From NCBI GenBank assembly GCA_025093555.1, contig JAIWNF010000002.1:496001-560000 (forward strand): a stretch of DNA of 64,000 nucleotides. The letters run 5' to 3'. Both the position numbers and the translations under genes were made by a program. A model generated the notes under the pieces. That model was given only the letters and a program-made list of their open reading frames with translations. It searched no databases and was not told the origin of the DNA. Below, piece after piece: positions 49,497 to 60,771 of this stretch; the stretch's first letter is position 1; each line of letters opens with the position of its first letter. Origin of the DNA: Circinella umbellata. Taxonomy: Eukaryota > Mucoromycota > Mucoromycetes > Mucorales > Lichtheimiaceae.

Positions 49497-51637
49497 GCTG
49501 CCGTTTTACTACAAACAAACCAAACGTTTTTGAATTGCTAAAAAAAGAGAACAAAGAGTTGTAGTAAGAAATGTCGACCCGTTTTTGGCAAGTTTGCAAC
49601 ACACTTTATGAACTTGTCGTTTAATTCTCCGCCAAAGTTTTTTGAGTTGACTAGTTATAACACGTGAAAGGATTTCGTTAAAACATGCTCTTGTAAGTAA
49701 TTCAATCAAATAAAAAAAAGAGTTGGGGAGAATTTTCAATTAATGATAACATTAATAGTAAGGTGAGTTACTTTATCAATTTTCAGTTTATACATATTAT
49801 TCGTTGGAAATTAGTTGTTGATGACCGAATATACTTAAGGTCAATAGCTACTACCAATAATACACAGCCTTCTTACTTTACTAAACAGTTGTCACCTTTC
49901 ATATAAATAAGTATCTTGTGACCAGATTACAAAACTTTAAAACTTGCTGTCATGGAAAGTAATCTTTACATTTCTTCTATCGTTACCTAGTAACAACTAC
50001 TACGCCATACTTCCACGTTTTGTTATCTATTATTATTGGGGTAACATATAATAAAACAGCATCTGGATGGATTTCCACGACTTTCTCGTGATTCTATTTT
50101 CCCTTACACTTTAAAATACATTATACACCGCTAACTACACATCAACATCTAAATATTTTCCTTGTCGCCTACTATTTAAAAAAGTTGATTGTTACTTTTA
50201 CATAGGCAGAAAGAACTGGGGTCATATATATCGTGAAGTATGATACAAAACAGTGAACCTTCAATTATTTCTATTTAATTAATGCAATGTATTACTTTTT
50301 TATTATTCATATGTGCTCAAAATTTTATCAACTGATAAAAAAAAATGGTGTGAATCAAAATATAAAGCGATTATGAGGCGAAGAGCCCTATTTTTTAAAA
50401 TGAATATTTTGATTTTACAAAGCAAGTGAACACATACCCTAACATATCTATGATGTACTTTTATATGTTTATTGGTTTGAGACCATTTCATCACAAACAA
50501 ATATTTTGAAGTAACAGTTATATTTCATACCAAATCGTAAAATGACGTAGCTTTGATATTAGCAAAATGCAAGTGCTTTGCAAGATAATTTTTTATACGC
50601 TTTTGCTTACTTATAAACAAAACTGAATAGGGCGAGCGAAATAAAGAGATCAGCAAAAATTTATCTGCTAAAAAATATTCAACGCAAATACGCCAGTCGA
50701 AATATATCCCTATGTTCTTTATTGACAGTAAATTGATGTAATAAAGAGAACTAAATTATGTTGTTGTAAATGCTGATCCTTTAGGAGTTTATGCAGTAAA
50801 ATGAGTTATATACGTTCCAAAACACCACTTCTTTTACTCCGTTCCCTTAGTAGTTTCCGTATATATCGTATATCACTCACAATGAAGCGACAAAACTACA
50901 CAATTTTAAGCGATTCTTATATTGGCACTGATCATATGACGTAGTATACAAAAAAATTACATTCATTATAGCTTCATTAATAGACTTTTTTCTAGAAAGG
51001 ACCTTATGATATTAGTTTATCACATAATAAATTTGAACTTCTCTAGCAAGTAACCAGAAAAATTGATATGATATTGTACGTCAGCGGAACGCCAGGAGAA
51101 AAAAGTAAATAATCAGTAAAGTTAATTATATACGAAAACGAATGAAAAGTACCATTTATGACTTTAACTAGTATTTAAACAACCAGCTCCTATTACAATG
51201 GATCGAAATAAAAATGTCATAATTATGTTTATACAATGAGACTCTTCTGAAATATAAAATATATTGGATTATTATTTTAATATGAGTGTTTTTATTGTGA
51301 TGTAATAGCTGTAATAATAAAAATGAAGTGCATGAAAGATTTGGTGACAAGCTAAAAATACGTAAAGAAAAATAGCTTGAAATTATTAATATCAAAAGAC
51401 ACTGCCAATGTGGAAGTGTCTGGTTCTTTCTGGATTGATATGCATATAAGGAGCATTGTTATACCACAAACAGTTCCTTGTTTATATTTCTTTGTTCTTT
51501 TTTATTATTAGTTGTTACTATTATTCTTTTTTATTTCTTTCTTTATTTCTTTCTTTACTTATTATTTTTGTTTATTCTACAAAATTAAATGCTCTTATAT
51601 AAACAATAATAAAATCATCAATAATATAACAACCACA
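49497..51637. other. Divergent intergenic region
   Basis: 2.1 kb between the starts of SAC1 (-) and the unrecognised gene (+). It is AT-rich with no repeat or gene that I can support. A T-rich run at 51481-51580 precedes the plus-strand gene and encodes only an artefactual hydrophobic extension. Confidence 0.5.
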
Positions 51638-52549
51638 ATGGAATTTTCGGTTCTAACAGATTCCCCAAGCACACCAACAAAAAAGTCCAAGGCTCGGTTC
51701 CATGAGGAACGAGTAGAGGACGATAAAGAAGAGTTCTGTAATACACGCAAAAAGAAAAATAATGGAATAAGTAACAATGCTTATATGATTTCCACACCGC
51801 CAACGACACCGCATCGACAACGTTATTATAAGCCTTCTCCAAGTCGATTACAAAATCTTCGTGATGAATTATATAATAAAAGTAGTAGCAGTAGCGGTTG
51901 TAACAGTACTAAAAGCAATAATATATCGTCACCGGGATTGGTTCGACAGCGTACAATGCCCATTTTAGAATCACCGCAAATATCTCCAGACATTGGTACG
52001 CTTCGCCGAGCTCAAAGTGCAACTGAAGGTGCTACATCCATTTCAGAAGCAACAGTGGAAAAGATTGAACGGCAGCAAAAATATGAAAAGCTTCAGCAAC
52101 AACAACAACAACAAAGAAAAAAGAAACCCGACCAAGATGATGCACTTCAAGAGTACCCCTGGAATCACGATACATGGTTAAACTTATCCCGCTATTATGA
52201 AGCTGTTGGACGTAATGTGGATCGCACAGTTAATGTTTTTTACCGTCATGAGTCAATTGAAGTAATAAAAGATAGCAAGGGTGGAAGACATGATATTATG
52301 GAACGTTGGTCACAGGATACTATTCAATGGAAAGTACTATGCCTGGCCTATGCTACAATAAAGCATGGTGGAATTACTTTGTTGCAGCGTGTTCAAGCAT
52401 ATAATGAAAAGAAACGTCGTCGATGTTATAATGGTGAACAAAAACAGCACCTACAACGGCAGAAGAAACAAGCAAATGACGATGATGATCATGAGGAAGT
52501 TGATGAAGAAGAACAGAGACGCATATCCAAGAAAAGATGTCGTCGCTGA
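51638..52549 (+). CDS. Unrecognised protein with CDK-type sites and a C-terminal conserved-looking block
   Basis: A single exon, 303 residues. The ATG at 51638 (MEFSVLTDSP) is preferred over an in-frame upstream start at 51512, because the extension is T-rich low-complexity F/I/Y. The N-terminal 140 residues are disordered with many S/T-P sites, including full CDK consensus STPTKK and TPHR in ISTPPTTPHRQR, plus PSPSR, ISSPG and ESPQISP. A Q-rich stretch (~152-160) precedes a compact segment (~172-250) with EYPWNHDTWLNLSRYYEAVG, TVNVFYRHESIEVIKD and IQWKVLCLAYATIKHGGI, which looks like a folded helical domain. The C terminus is acidic then basic (KKRCRR, a possible nuclear signal). A cell-cycle-regulated nuclear protein is a guess. 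I do not recognise the family. Confidence 0.75.
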   Translation: MEFSVLTDSPSTPTKKSKARFHEERVEDDKEEFCNTRKKKNNGISNNAYMISTPPTTPHRQRYYKPSPSRLQNLRDELYNKSSSSSGCNSTKSNNISSPGLVRQRTMPILESPQISPDIGTLRRAQSATEGATSISEATVEKIERQQKYEKLQQQQQQQRKKKPDQDDALQEYPWNHDTWLNLSRYYEAVGRNVDRTVNVFYRHESIEVIKDSKGGRHDIMERWSQDTIQWKVLCLAYATIKHGGITLLQRVQAYNEKKRRRCYNGEQKQHLQRQKKQANDDDDHEEVDEEEQRRISKKRCRR

Positions 52550-53385
52550 CATCCAGACACTTATTATGATGCAGTTTTTGATATATACAGTGCATCAGTA
52601 TATAACTTTTAGTGCCGTTTATATAATTTGTAGTAAACATCGATTGCTGCCTCAATAAAATAAAAACTAACGTTCTATACATTATTACAAATATTGTTCC
52701 AGCTATTGGCTCCACTTGCCAAAGATTATAATGCCTATATTTAACGATCCATAAAGAGTTTCTATATGATAAATTTAACCAAATTCAATTATAAGAAAAT
52801 TTTATCTAGAATCATTCTTGATTCTTATTTCATAGTGTAACTAAACATATATCTGTTTGTCCTTAATCCGTCTATGCTTTGTGATGGAATTATTAGGGTC
52901 AGAAAGGCTTTTATTGTTGCAACCAAACATACTTTTAAGTTATGGATTTGACTATTCATTTAAATAGTGTACACCCTCAACTTTAAATAGAGTCTATGTT
53001 CTACAGATATATACAAGCGTAGCCACACGTTTTCCCGAGAAAAAGAATGTTAGAGAATGTGCACACGTTTACTGCATGCAGAATCATTGCCCCCTTAAAG
53101 TTTCTTTGTTACTTTATTTGATGCACTCCCTCTCCTGCCCAAATAAAAAAAAACCAAAATAAAGTAAAATAATAAATAATCATTTCTCTTGTCTTATAGC
53201 TTAAAAACAAATTGTATTTCGCGAATTTTTTTTTTTACATAAGGTGTGATTGTGACGTAAATGTGATTTTTTTGTTCGATTGAATGAGATTTAACAGAAA
53301 AAAAGGTGGTATTGACAAAAAAGGTTAGCAGAGAAAAAAAAAGATTATGACGGAAGAGAGAACATGAGAGTAGAGTGCCTTAGAG
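52550..53385. other. Convergent intergenic region
   Basis: 836 bp between the convergent stop codons of the unrecognised gene and phosphoglycerate kinase. It is AT-rich with poly-A tracts and no gene. An (AATAAA)-like signal is present at 52654-52659. Confidence 0.5.
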
Positions 53386-55027
53386 TCAAGCCTTGGTAGA
53401 CAATGCAGTGATACCGGGCAATTCCTTACCCTCAAGCAATTCCAAAGAGGCACCACCACCAGTAGAGATGTGGCTAATTTTACCCTCAGCACCATATTCC
53501 AAAGCAGCAGTAGCGGTATCACCACCACCGACAATAGTAGTAGCACCCTTTTGAGTAGCTTCAATAACAGCTTCACAGGCAGACTTGGTACCATTAGCGA
53601 ATTGAGGAATTTCAAAGACACCCATGGGACCATTCCACAAGATGGTCTTGGAAGCAAGGATTTCTTCACGGAAGATTTTGTTAGATTCAGCTCCACAGTC
53701 CAAACCCAAGTAATCGTCAGGGATACCAGTGGCATCAGTAGCATAACCGACTTCAGCGTCAGCACCGAACTTGCTGCCGGTAACATAATCAACGGGGAAG
53801 ACTAACTTGACGTTCTTGGCAGCAGCAGCATCAACCAAGTCCTTGACCAAGCGGGAACCGGGTTCATCAAAGAGAGACTTGCCAATCTATGTATGTAATA
53901 CAATACCCCATATTTAATATACACTCTTACAGTTAATTTTATTCTACGTTTGATGCTAATTTTCTTTTACCTTGACATTGTCGAGCGTCTTCTTGAAAGT
54001 GAAAGCCATAGCACCAGTGATAATAAGAGAGTTGACCTTGTCCAACATATTTTCGATCAACTTGATCTTGTCGGAAACCTTGGAACTATTTTACACCATA
54101 TATATATATGTATATAAGTAACTCCACTAATTTTCTGTTATTCTTTCCCCGTTCATTTTTTCCCTTTTCCATCATTGGCCATTTGTTCACTTGTTCTCAT
54201 CCGTTTCCTCTTTCCTACAAATATGCAAAAACATATACACTGTAACACAATATCACACACTAAAGTATAAACACTTATACATACCCGCCCAAGATAGCCA
54301 AGAAAGGACGATCGGGGCTTTCAAGGACCTTGGCAAAGTATTCCAATTCCTTTTGCATCAAGAAACCAGCGGCACGTTGGGGCAAGTCAACACCGACCAT
54401 AGAAGAGTGAGCACGATGAGCAGTACCGAATGCGTCATTGACATAGACATCAGCCAAAGAAGTCAAGCTAGCACGGAACTTCTTGACAGCTTCGGGGTCA
54501 GCCTTAACCTTCTTACCCTCAGCATCCTTAGAAGAACCTTCTTCTTCAATATGGAAACGCAAGTTTTCCAACAAGATGACAGCGCCACCTTCAGCGGATT
54601 GGCAAGTCTTTTCAACTTCTGGACCAACACAGTCAGACAAGAATTGAACAGGCTTATTCAACAACTTTTCAACTTCTTTAGCAACGGGGGCCAAAGAATA
54701 CTTGGCTTGAACTTCACCGTTAGGACGACCCAAGTGGGACATCAAGATAACAGCCTTGGCGCCTTGTTCCAAAGCATACTTGATAGTAGGCAAAGCTTGA
54801 ACGATACGGTTATTGTTGGTGATTTCACCGTCCTTCAAAGGCACGTTAAAATCAACACTTTTTTTTAAATAAAAAAGAGCAGCAATAATAATGATATTAG
54901 AATCAAATCCTTCTGTTGGTTCCCTCGAAGATTGTTCTTTTATTTATATATTGATAGTTTACCGAATGAGGACGCGCTTATCCTTAAGTTCGAGATCGCG
55001 AATAGAAAGACGGTTGGACAACGACAT
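53386..55027 (-). CDS. PGK1: Phosphoglycerate kinase
   Basis: Four exons, 54963-55027, 54285-54857, 53971-54085 and 53386-53886, give 417 residues, the standard eukaryotic length. The frame carries the family blocks in order: [114 protein letters not shown] and the nucleotide loop [11 protein letters not shown] near the C terminus. It transfers the acyl phosphate of 1,3-bisphosphoglycerate to ADP in cytosolic glycolysis. GC is higher and codons more C-ending than in neighbouring genes, as expected for a highly expressed gene. A TATA box lies about 80 bp upstream of the start. Confidence 0.98.
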
Positions 55028-55102
55028 ATTATTTTTTATATAGTTGAAGAGAAAAAAGGAAAAGAAAAGAAGAAAACAGAGAGAATATTGTTACACGCTA
55101 GG

Positions 55103-55111
55103 CTTTATATA
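55103..55111 (-). promoter_or_regulatory. PGK1 TATA box
   Basis: TATATAAAG on the minus strand lies about 76-84 bp before the PGK1 start codon, a normal distance for a strongly expressed fungal gene. Confidence 0.55.
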
Positions 55112-55218
55112 CAATCCCCCCACATAAAAAAACACGCGTTCGCCCTTTGAAACTGTTTCGGTTTATGCCTTTTCATACGACGTAATTCAATTCGCTCAAT
55201 ATACCCTGCCCTAACTTT

Positions 55219-55238
55219 AATGCGGAACTGTCCGCATT
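55219..55238. promoter_or_regulatory. CGG-N6-CCG palindrome in the PGK1 promoter
   Basis: AATGCGGA at 55219-55226 and TCCGCATT at 55231-55238 form 8-bp arms around ACTG. The inner CGG-N6-CCG matches the spacing bound by dimeric Zn2Cys6 regulators of the Ppr1 type. It lies about 195-210 bp upstream of the PGK1 start codon, so a glycolytic activator site is plausible but untested. Confidence 0.4.
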
Positions 55239-55612
55239 TAACCTGGGTGTCGCCCGGTTTCTATGACGACTAAAAATTTCATGTGCTTTCAAAGCCTTAT
55301 TTCTCGGAAACCAAATCGCCGCTGGACGCGTATTATCCCGATCCGTCCCTTTCAAATAATTTGAAAGAATTGTTGTTGTATTAATTACTTCTTTAACCAA
55401 ACATAAAGAAAAAAAAAGTGAAGTAAAAAAAAAATGGGAATCAGTAATCCAAATCAAGATGTGACTCTATCAACTCCCCCAACAAAAATAAAAATCAACT
55501 ATATTAAGATCAGCCGATTGATAAAAAAAAATATTTGCCCTCGGGAGAAACTTGGAAACATGTACAAAAACTCAGATTATTATTTTTTTCTCGTTTGTTT
55601 TTTTTATTTATA

Positions 55613-56086
55613 TCATTGCTGCATTTCGTTATTTGCATTATTATTATTGGTAGATCTTACTTCTTCATTTCTGGTGCTACCTCCTTCACCCACTTGGACT
55701 ACTTTGGAAAAAAATCTATCTATCATGCTTTTATCCAACGAAGTCCATTCTACATCCCATTCTTCTTCATTTTCAAAGTTTTGAATATCAGCCCATCCAT
55801 CAAATACAGGCCGTCGATCAAGTGAAATCTTTCGTCCTGTTGCTGTGGTGATGGAAATGATTTTTCTTGTTCGAAATGTTGCAATTTGGTGGATTTTTTC
55901 TGCTAAACTTTGGCCAGTTTCATTGGCTGCAACATCAATATGTACACGATGGCCTACATTAATTGATTGAACAATGATCTGTCGTTTTTTGGCTAATCAA
56001 AATAATAATAAGAATAATAGATGAAAGATAAGTGAGATGTCAGATAGATCTCATTGAGTATTTGATACAAAAGCCATGGTGTGCGT

Positions 56087-56169
<83 letters not shown>

Positions 56170-57947
56170 TACCTGGAAGGTGCCTCGATTCTCCCGCCGT
56201 AAGTGTACCGCTAGCACTTTTTATTGATTTACTGCTTTTGACTGATCGAACACTTTTTACCGAACGAGCGCGTTCAGTGGGCGGATCTTCCGATATTGCT
56301 GAGCAGAAAGAAAAAAAGATAATTAGAGCCAAAAAAAAATCATGAGATGCTCGTCATGATAATAACATCATATAATTTTACCTGAAGACTCAGCTCCTGT
56401 GGTATTTGAAAAGGTTATTTCATCGTTAGTTGGATTATTATAATAATCATTGTTGCGATAATAAGAGCTCGCACTAGTAGATCGTTGTTGTTGTTGTTGT
56501 TGCTGATGGCTATTATTATTCCTATAATAACTATTACCATCGTCAGTATGGTGCTGAGCTGCAGTTGAAATAGCTGGTTGCTGCTGATATTGTTGGTGAT
56601 GGATGTTTTGATGATAAGAATGTTGCTGTGACACTCGATGTTGAGAATGTTGAGTAGTATGAGATGTTTGAATATGTTGTTGCTGTACATGAATCGAATG
56701 AGGTGTCTGGGAAGGGTATTGTTGTGAATTATGAGGAGTATGGGGTGTTTGAGGATATTGTTGCTGTGGATGAGTAGCATGGGATGTCTGAGCGGGATAT
56801 TGTTGCGAATGATGAGGTGTATGAGGTGTTTGCGGATATTGTTGCTGCGCATGAGTAGCATGGGATGTCTGAGCGGGATATTGTTGCGAATGATGAGGTG
56901 TATGAGGTGTTTGAGGATATTGTTGCGGTCCATGAGTAGCATGAGATGTGGGATATTGTTGTGAGTTATGAGGTGTTTGAGGTTGTTGTTGCTGTATTGG
57001 CTGTTGTGATCCATAAGGTGGATAAGCTGGTGGCAAAACAAACCCACCAACAAATGATTCCCTTTTAGTGATTGGCTGCGGATGCATAGTTGGTGCGGTC
57101 AGTTCCTGAGGTGACATAGTCGCATGTGTTTGTGAAAAATATCCATTGTAGGAATCTCTACAGTTGTTACCAGGTGTCTTTGGAGTATACGCTGGTGTGA
57201 TTGGAGGTTCAAATATGGTTGCTCCAGTGGATTGTCGTCTCATTCTTCTTTCATGGAAATCAGCTCCGTGTACTACAGCTGCCCGAGGTTGTTGCTGTGT
57301 ACTAGATCGCTTTCCTCCTGCTCCTCCGACCTTCCATCCATTATCTCCTGTTGTGACAGAAATACGTCGAGAACGAATATTAGACTCGTACGTACTATTA
57401 TTATTACTCCCATTGGACGATGGTGGTGTTTGATAATATGTGGATTGAGGACGACTTGTTAGTGAAGGGGTGCTTGGATAAACTGTGTTATTGTTATTAC
57501 ACACATGCTGCTGCTGCTGCTGCTGCTGCTGTTGTTGTTGTTGTTGTTGATAATGATATTGTACATGATACGTGGAAGAGCCATTATAAATAAAGGAAGT
57601 GTCAAGTGGTGGAGGACGCATATGTGTAGGTGCATTCTGCTATTGTTCATTTAAAGTTTTTTTTTCGATTAGCTCTCAATTCTAGTTATAATCGAGTACT
57701 CGATCAGCAATAACAAAATTGAAACTTACCACTGGTTGCTGTGGGTATGATTGTTCCAAATGTGGTTGAGGTGTTGGAGCTGACGGTGGCGGTCCGGGAA
57801 GGGCTACCATTCCTGAAGCTAGTATTATTGTATAAGGGAATATTTTTATTTTATTACGAGTTAGTGTCTTTTCTCATTTTGAAATTTTTTTCACTTACGC
57901 TGTTGATGAGAATAAAACGAAGGTGGAGGAGGCGGATATGCATTCAT
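55613..57947 (-). CDS. Q/H-rich repeat protein with a C-terminal conserved-looking domain
   Basis: Five exons: 57899-57947, 57730-57818, 56382-57639, 56173-56298 and 55613-55992. They give 633 residues in a consistent frame. The N terminus is proline-rich (MNAYPPPPPSFYSHQQ). A poly-Q tract at ~77-90 comes from CAG/CAA codons (57507-57545). Residues in the middle repeat the 27-residue unit QYPQTPHTPHHSQQYPAQTS, from 81-bp DNA repeats at 56690-56980. A basic S/K-rich linker (ARSVKSVRSVKSSKSIKS) precedes the last ~125 residues: GHRVHIDVAANETGQSLAEK, FRTRKIISITTATGRKISLD and RPVFDGWADIQNFENEEEWD. That end looks like a compact beta-rich, ubiquitin-like fold. The function is unknown. The composition suggests a condensate-forming or scaffold protein. 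Confidence 0.75.
56083..56168. repeat. (GT/CA)n microsatellite at a splice donor
   Basis: About 40 GT dinucleotides (CA on the coding strand), with one TAT interruption, fill the intron of the Q/H-rich gene directly after its donor GTAAGC. In that orientation the pre-mRNA would carry a long CA run, a known binding site for CA-repeat splicing factors in animals. Confidence 0.9.
56690..56980. repeat. 81-bp in-frame tandem repeat, ~3.5 copies
   Basis: GAGTAGCAT recurs at 56772, 56853 and 56934 with 81-bp spacing. It encodes 27-residue units rich in Q, H, T and P. Copies keep the frame and differ mostly by single bases. Confidence 0.9.
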
Positions 57948-60771
57948 ATTGACATTAAGGTATGGTAAGTAAAATAAAAAGTAAGGAAAAAAAGAGAAAG
58001 AAGCTAGTATAATGACGATAGCAACTTAGCACTAAGCCAGCATATTATATTCGTCGGGGGTGATAATATAAGTGAGAGAAATGTATGAGCCAAGATGATG
58101 TGTGTGTGACAATTATATGAAGTATCTATTAACGAGAGTGTGGAGATGGTGTTCAGATGGTGGCACGAATGAAAAACAAAGCTATTAGATTCCTTTTCAG
58201 TCTTTCTTTTTTTATCCACGCCGATATATTGTATGTTATTATATTATATATTATATATATGTGTGTATGGATACATTAATACATGAGCTAGTACGATATG
58301 GTTATAAATACAAAGTAGCTCGGAATATCAAAACAGCTCTTGGCATATCCTAACTTTTAGTCCCGTTCGTTGTCAAAAATGCATATAATCTTCTTTGGGA
58401 AGGCGGATGGGACAAATTAGCATTATTGTGTTTCATTGAATAGGTTACACAATTTATTTGCTGATCAATGGTGTCAATAGATTCAGGTAGTTTGAAATCA
58501 CTTCCTTGGCAAAACAACTGGGCCCCTTTTTATATTTTTATATTTTGAAATACGACTACTACTGCAATAAGATTCTTGATCATATTCCGAACACCAGGTT
58601 TTACACTAGTAACAACTTTCTGGAGTATGTAGATAGACCAGTACAGCTAACCATCATTAAAATTAAACAATTGTCCGAATATTTTAATTTGAGTGGTCTG
58701 ATCTTACAATATTTAAGAATACAAACATATTACCAGTTGTAGTCACACATCAATATAATTATTAATAATGTCTATCTGATGCGGCAGTTTAAATATTTAT
58801 AGATTTTCATCCGTCATTTTTACAGATCACCAGTCATGAGTAAATATAAATATTTATAGGTCAAACACTCCACAGTTCATGTATTGAAGCGAAATAAAAA
58901 TATCATTGAATTTTGCTAATAAATGAAAAACAAAACAAAACGATATTAATAATTTTCACTTGTCTTTATTTCATTGTATAATTGATGATATTGTAACCTT
59001 TTTATTTTATACTATTATTAATTTTATCTGACACATATGTTTTACATTGTTGATAATAGATTTGTGTTCTGATTGATGTATCATAATAGTGGTCCTTACT
59101 CAATACCCGGGCCAAAAAAGGCAAAATCATAAATAAAAAAAAAACTGTATAAAAACACATACGTATGTCCCTTTTCCTTTACTGAATGTTGGATATACCG
59201 GGTGATCCTCACTTTATATCAACTTGTTCACTCTCACAATTTCGGTGGGACTAGTTACTCATTCATTATTAGCACAAATCGATTATTATTGCCTGTGAAT
59301 CCTTTTAAATTTCCTCTCACCATCCTCAAATTAGCTCCAATTGCAAACTTAATACTTCCAACAAAATGCTACTTGTGAACCATTGAAGTCTTTTGTCTTA
59401 TCTCATATACTACGAAGCGTTTTCGAGATATACATGCATAATATCCCTGAAACTGAGCTACAAAATGTGTTAATTGGCGTCATAATGATTACTAAAGTTA
59501 GGTTGGTTCTTGTTGAATGGCAAGTCTTGGCGTGTCAGATTTATTCACACATTCAGAATATGTCTTTGTTTTTTTTCCCTAAAAAAGACAATTGGTATTA
59601 TCACTCGACACTTGCCTCCTGCTTAAGTGCTGGGTTTATTGTAGATGCTACATTGTAATACGAATATTATGTCAGGAGCCTATTTACTTTTCCGTGTTTC
59701 TTCTTGGCTATGAATCGAAAGCTATTTTATCTTCTAAAAACTAAACAGCATTCGTTATTGTTCGTCTTTGAGAATTATCTAATATACCCGTTTCTCCTTT
59801 CAAACCTATCCAATTTGGATTTTCCTATTACTGTATTTGTGTGTAAATATACCTTGATGGATGTGGGATATGGAGTAGCTACAATAATCTTTGAACAATA
59901 TAGATCCATAAATAAATATATAATACGTATAGGCTAAATTCAAATAGACTAGCTATAGATTTGTCGTACTAACAGACTACGTTTGGATCACTTGAATCAG
60001 ACGTAATAAAGGTCGACAGTTTTAGCATCGTTCTCATTTATATACGTATACAATTCATACGTATTAAATGTTATTAATTTATTTATAATTTACTTATCAA
60101 CGCCACTACGTAATATCTTTATTCAGATACGTCCATGCATGACAATTCTGGGAGATTGGCATCCAGATAGTATTTTGTCTTTTTTCTCTTAAAACTGAGA
60201 CCAATCATGCGTATACCATGACAATAACAAGTATGAGGGACTGTGTTATGAAACGCTGACAATAATGGATAATCATAGAAGTCATAATAAACAGTATATT
60301 GATAAACAACACGACAAAAAATATCATTTATATTTTTCTTCCCCTATAGTGTATTGTGTACATTCGCAACAGCTCTATGTTGCATAGATGCTTTATTGTA
60401 TATGCATATATGCATACATGAATCAGTATTTCAAATCTCGGATTAAAAAATTGAACATGTTTATTATCTCATGGAGTTGAATATCAAGAAAGCCATATTT
60501 TATCCAAGATCGAAATTACTTAAAGGAGAAGTAGTAGAGTTGGGATAATCATCGCAATGAATAGCAACTCTGATAAAAGGAAGCCTAAATATGACACTAT
60601 TATAAATAAATTATAGAAAAAAATCATTTTGATTATGTATAAATGTGCGTATGTATGGGAGAAGAATAAATGATATATGAAAGCGATTAATCATCAAAAA
60701 TAAAAAAAAATAAAAAAAAACAAACAATGAATGAATGAATAAATAAATATACAAATTTAGAGAGAAATAAA
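57948..60771. other. Long intergenic region, no gene recognised
   Basis: 2.8 kb between two minus-strand genes. The promoter of the Q/H-rich gene lies at the left end. Two neighbouring plus-strand frames (59383-59658 and 59704-59937) are open for 91 and 77 codons with ordinary composition, but they show no recognisable domain and no clear splice link, so I leave them uncalled. Confidence 0.5.

Larger units (their letters stand above)
55028..55612. other. Intergenic region containing the PGK1 promoter
   Basis: 585 bp between the PGK1 start and the stop of the Q/H-rich protein gene, both minus strand. It includes the TATA box, the CGG palindrome and GC-richer DNA at 55200-55340. An apparent plus-strand frame at 55434-55784 overlaps the conserved end of the Q/H-rich gene and is rejected. 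Confidence 0.5.

Noticed and set aside
51512..51637. N-terminal extension of the 303-residue protein
   Set aside because: T-rich 5' UTR translates to F/I/Y runs. The ATG at 51638 starts the normal-composition protein.
54191..54868. 225-codon plus-strand frame
   Set aside because: It is the mirror of the PGK1 coding exon, where strong codon bias leaves the antisense frame open.
55434..55825. Plus-strand frames of 96-116 codons
   Set aside because: They lie antisense to the conserved C-terminal exon of the Q/H-rich gene and have low-complexity composition.
59383..59937. Two adjacent plus-strand frames of 91 and 77 codons
   Set aside because: No recognisable domain, and no splice sites that clearly join them. 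Length is not exceptional in this composition.
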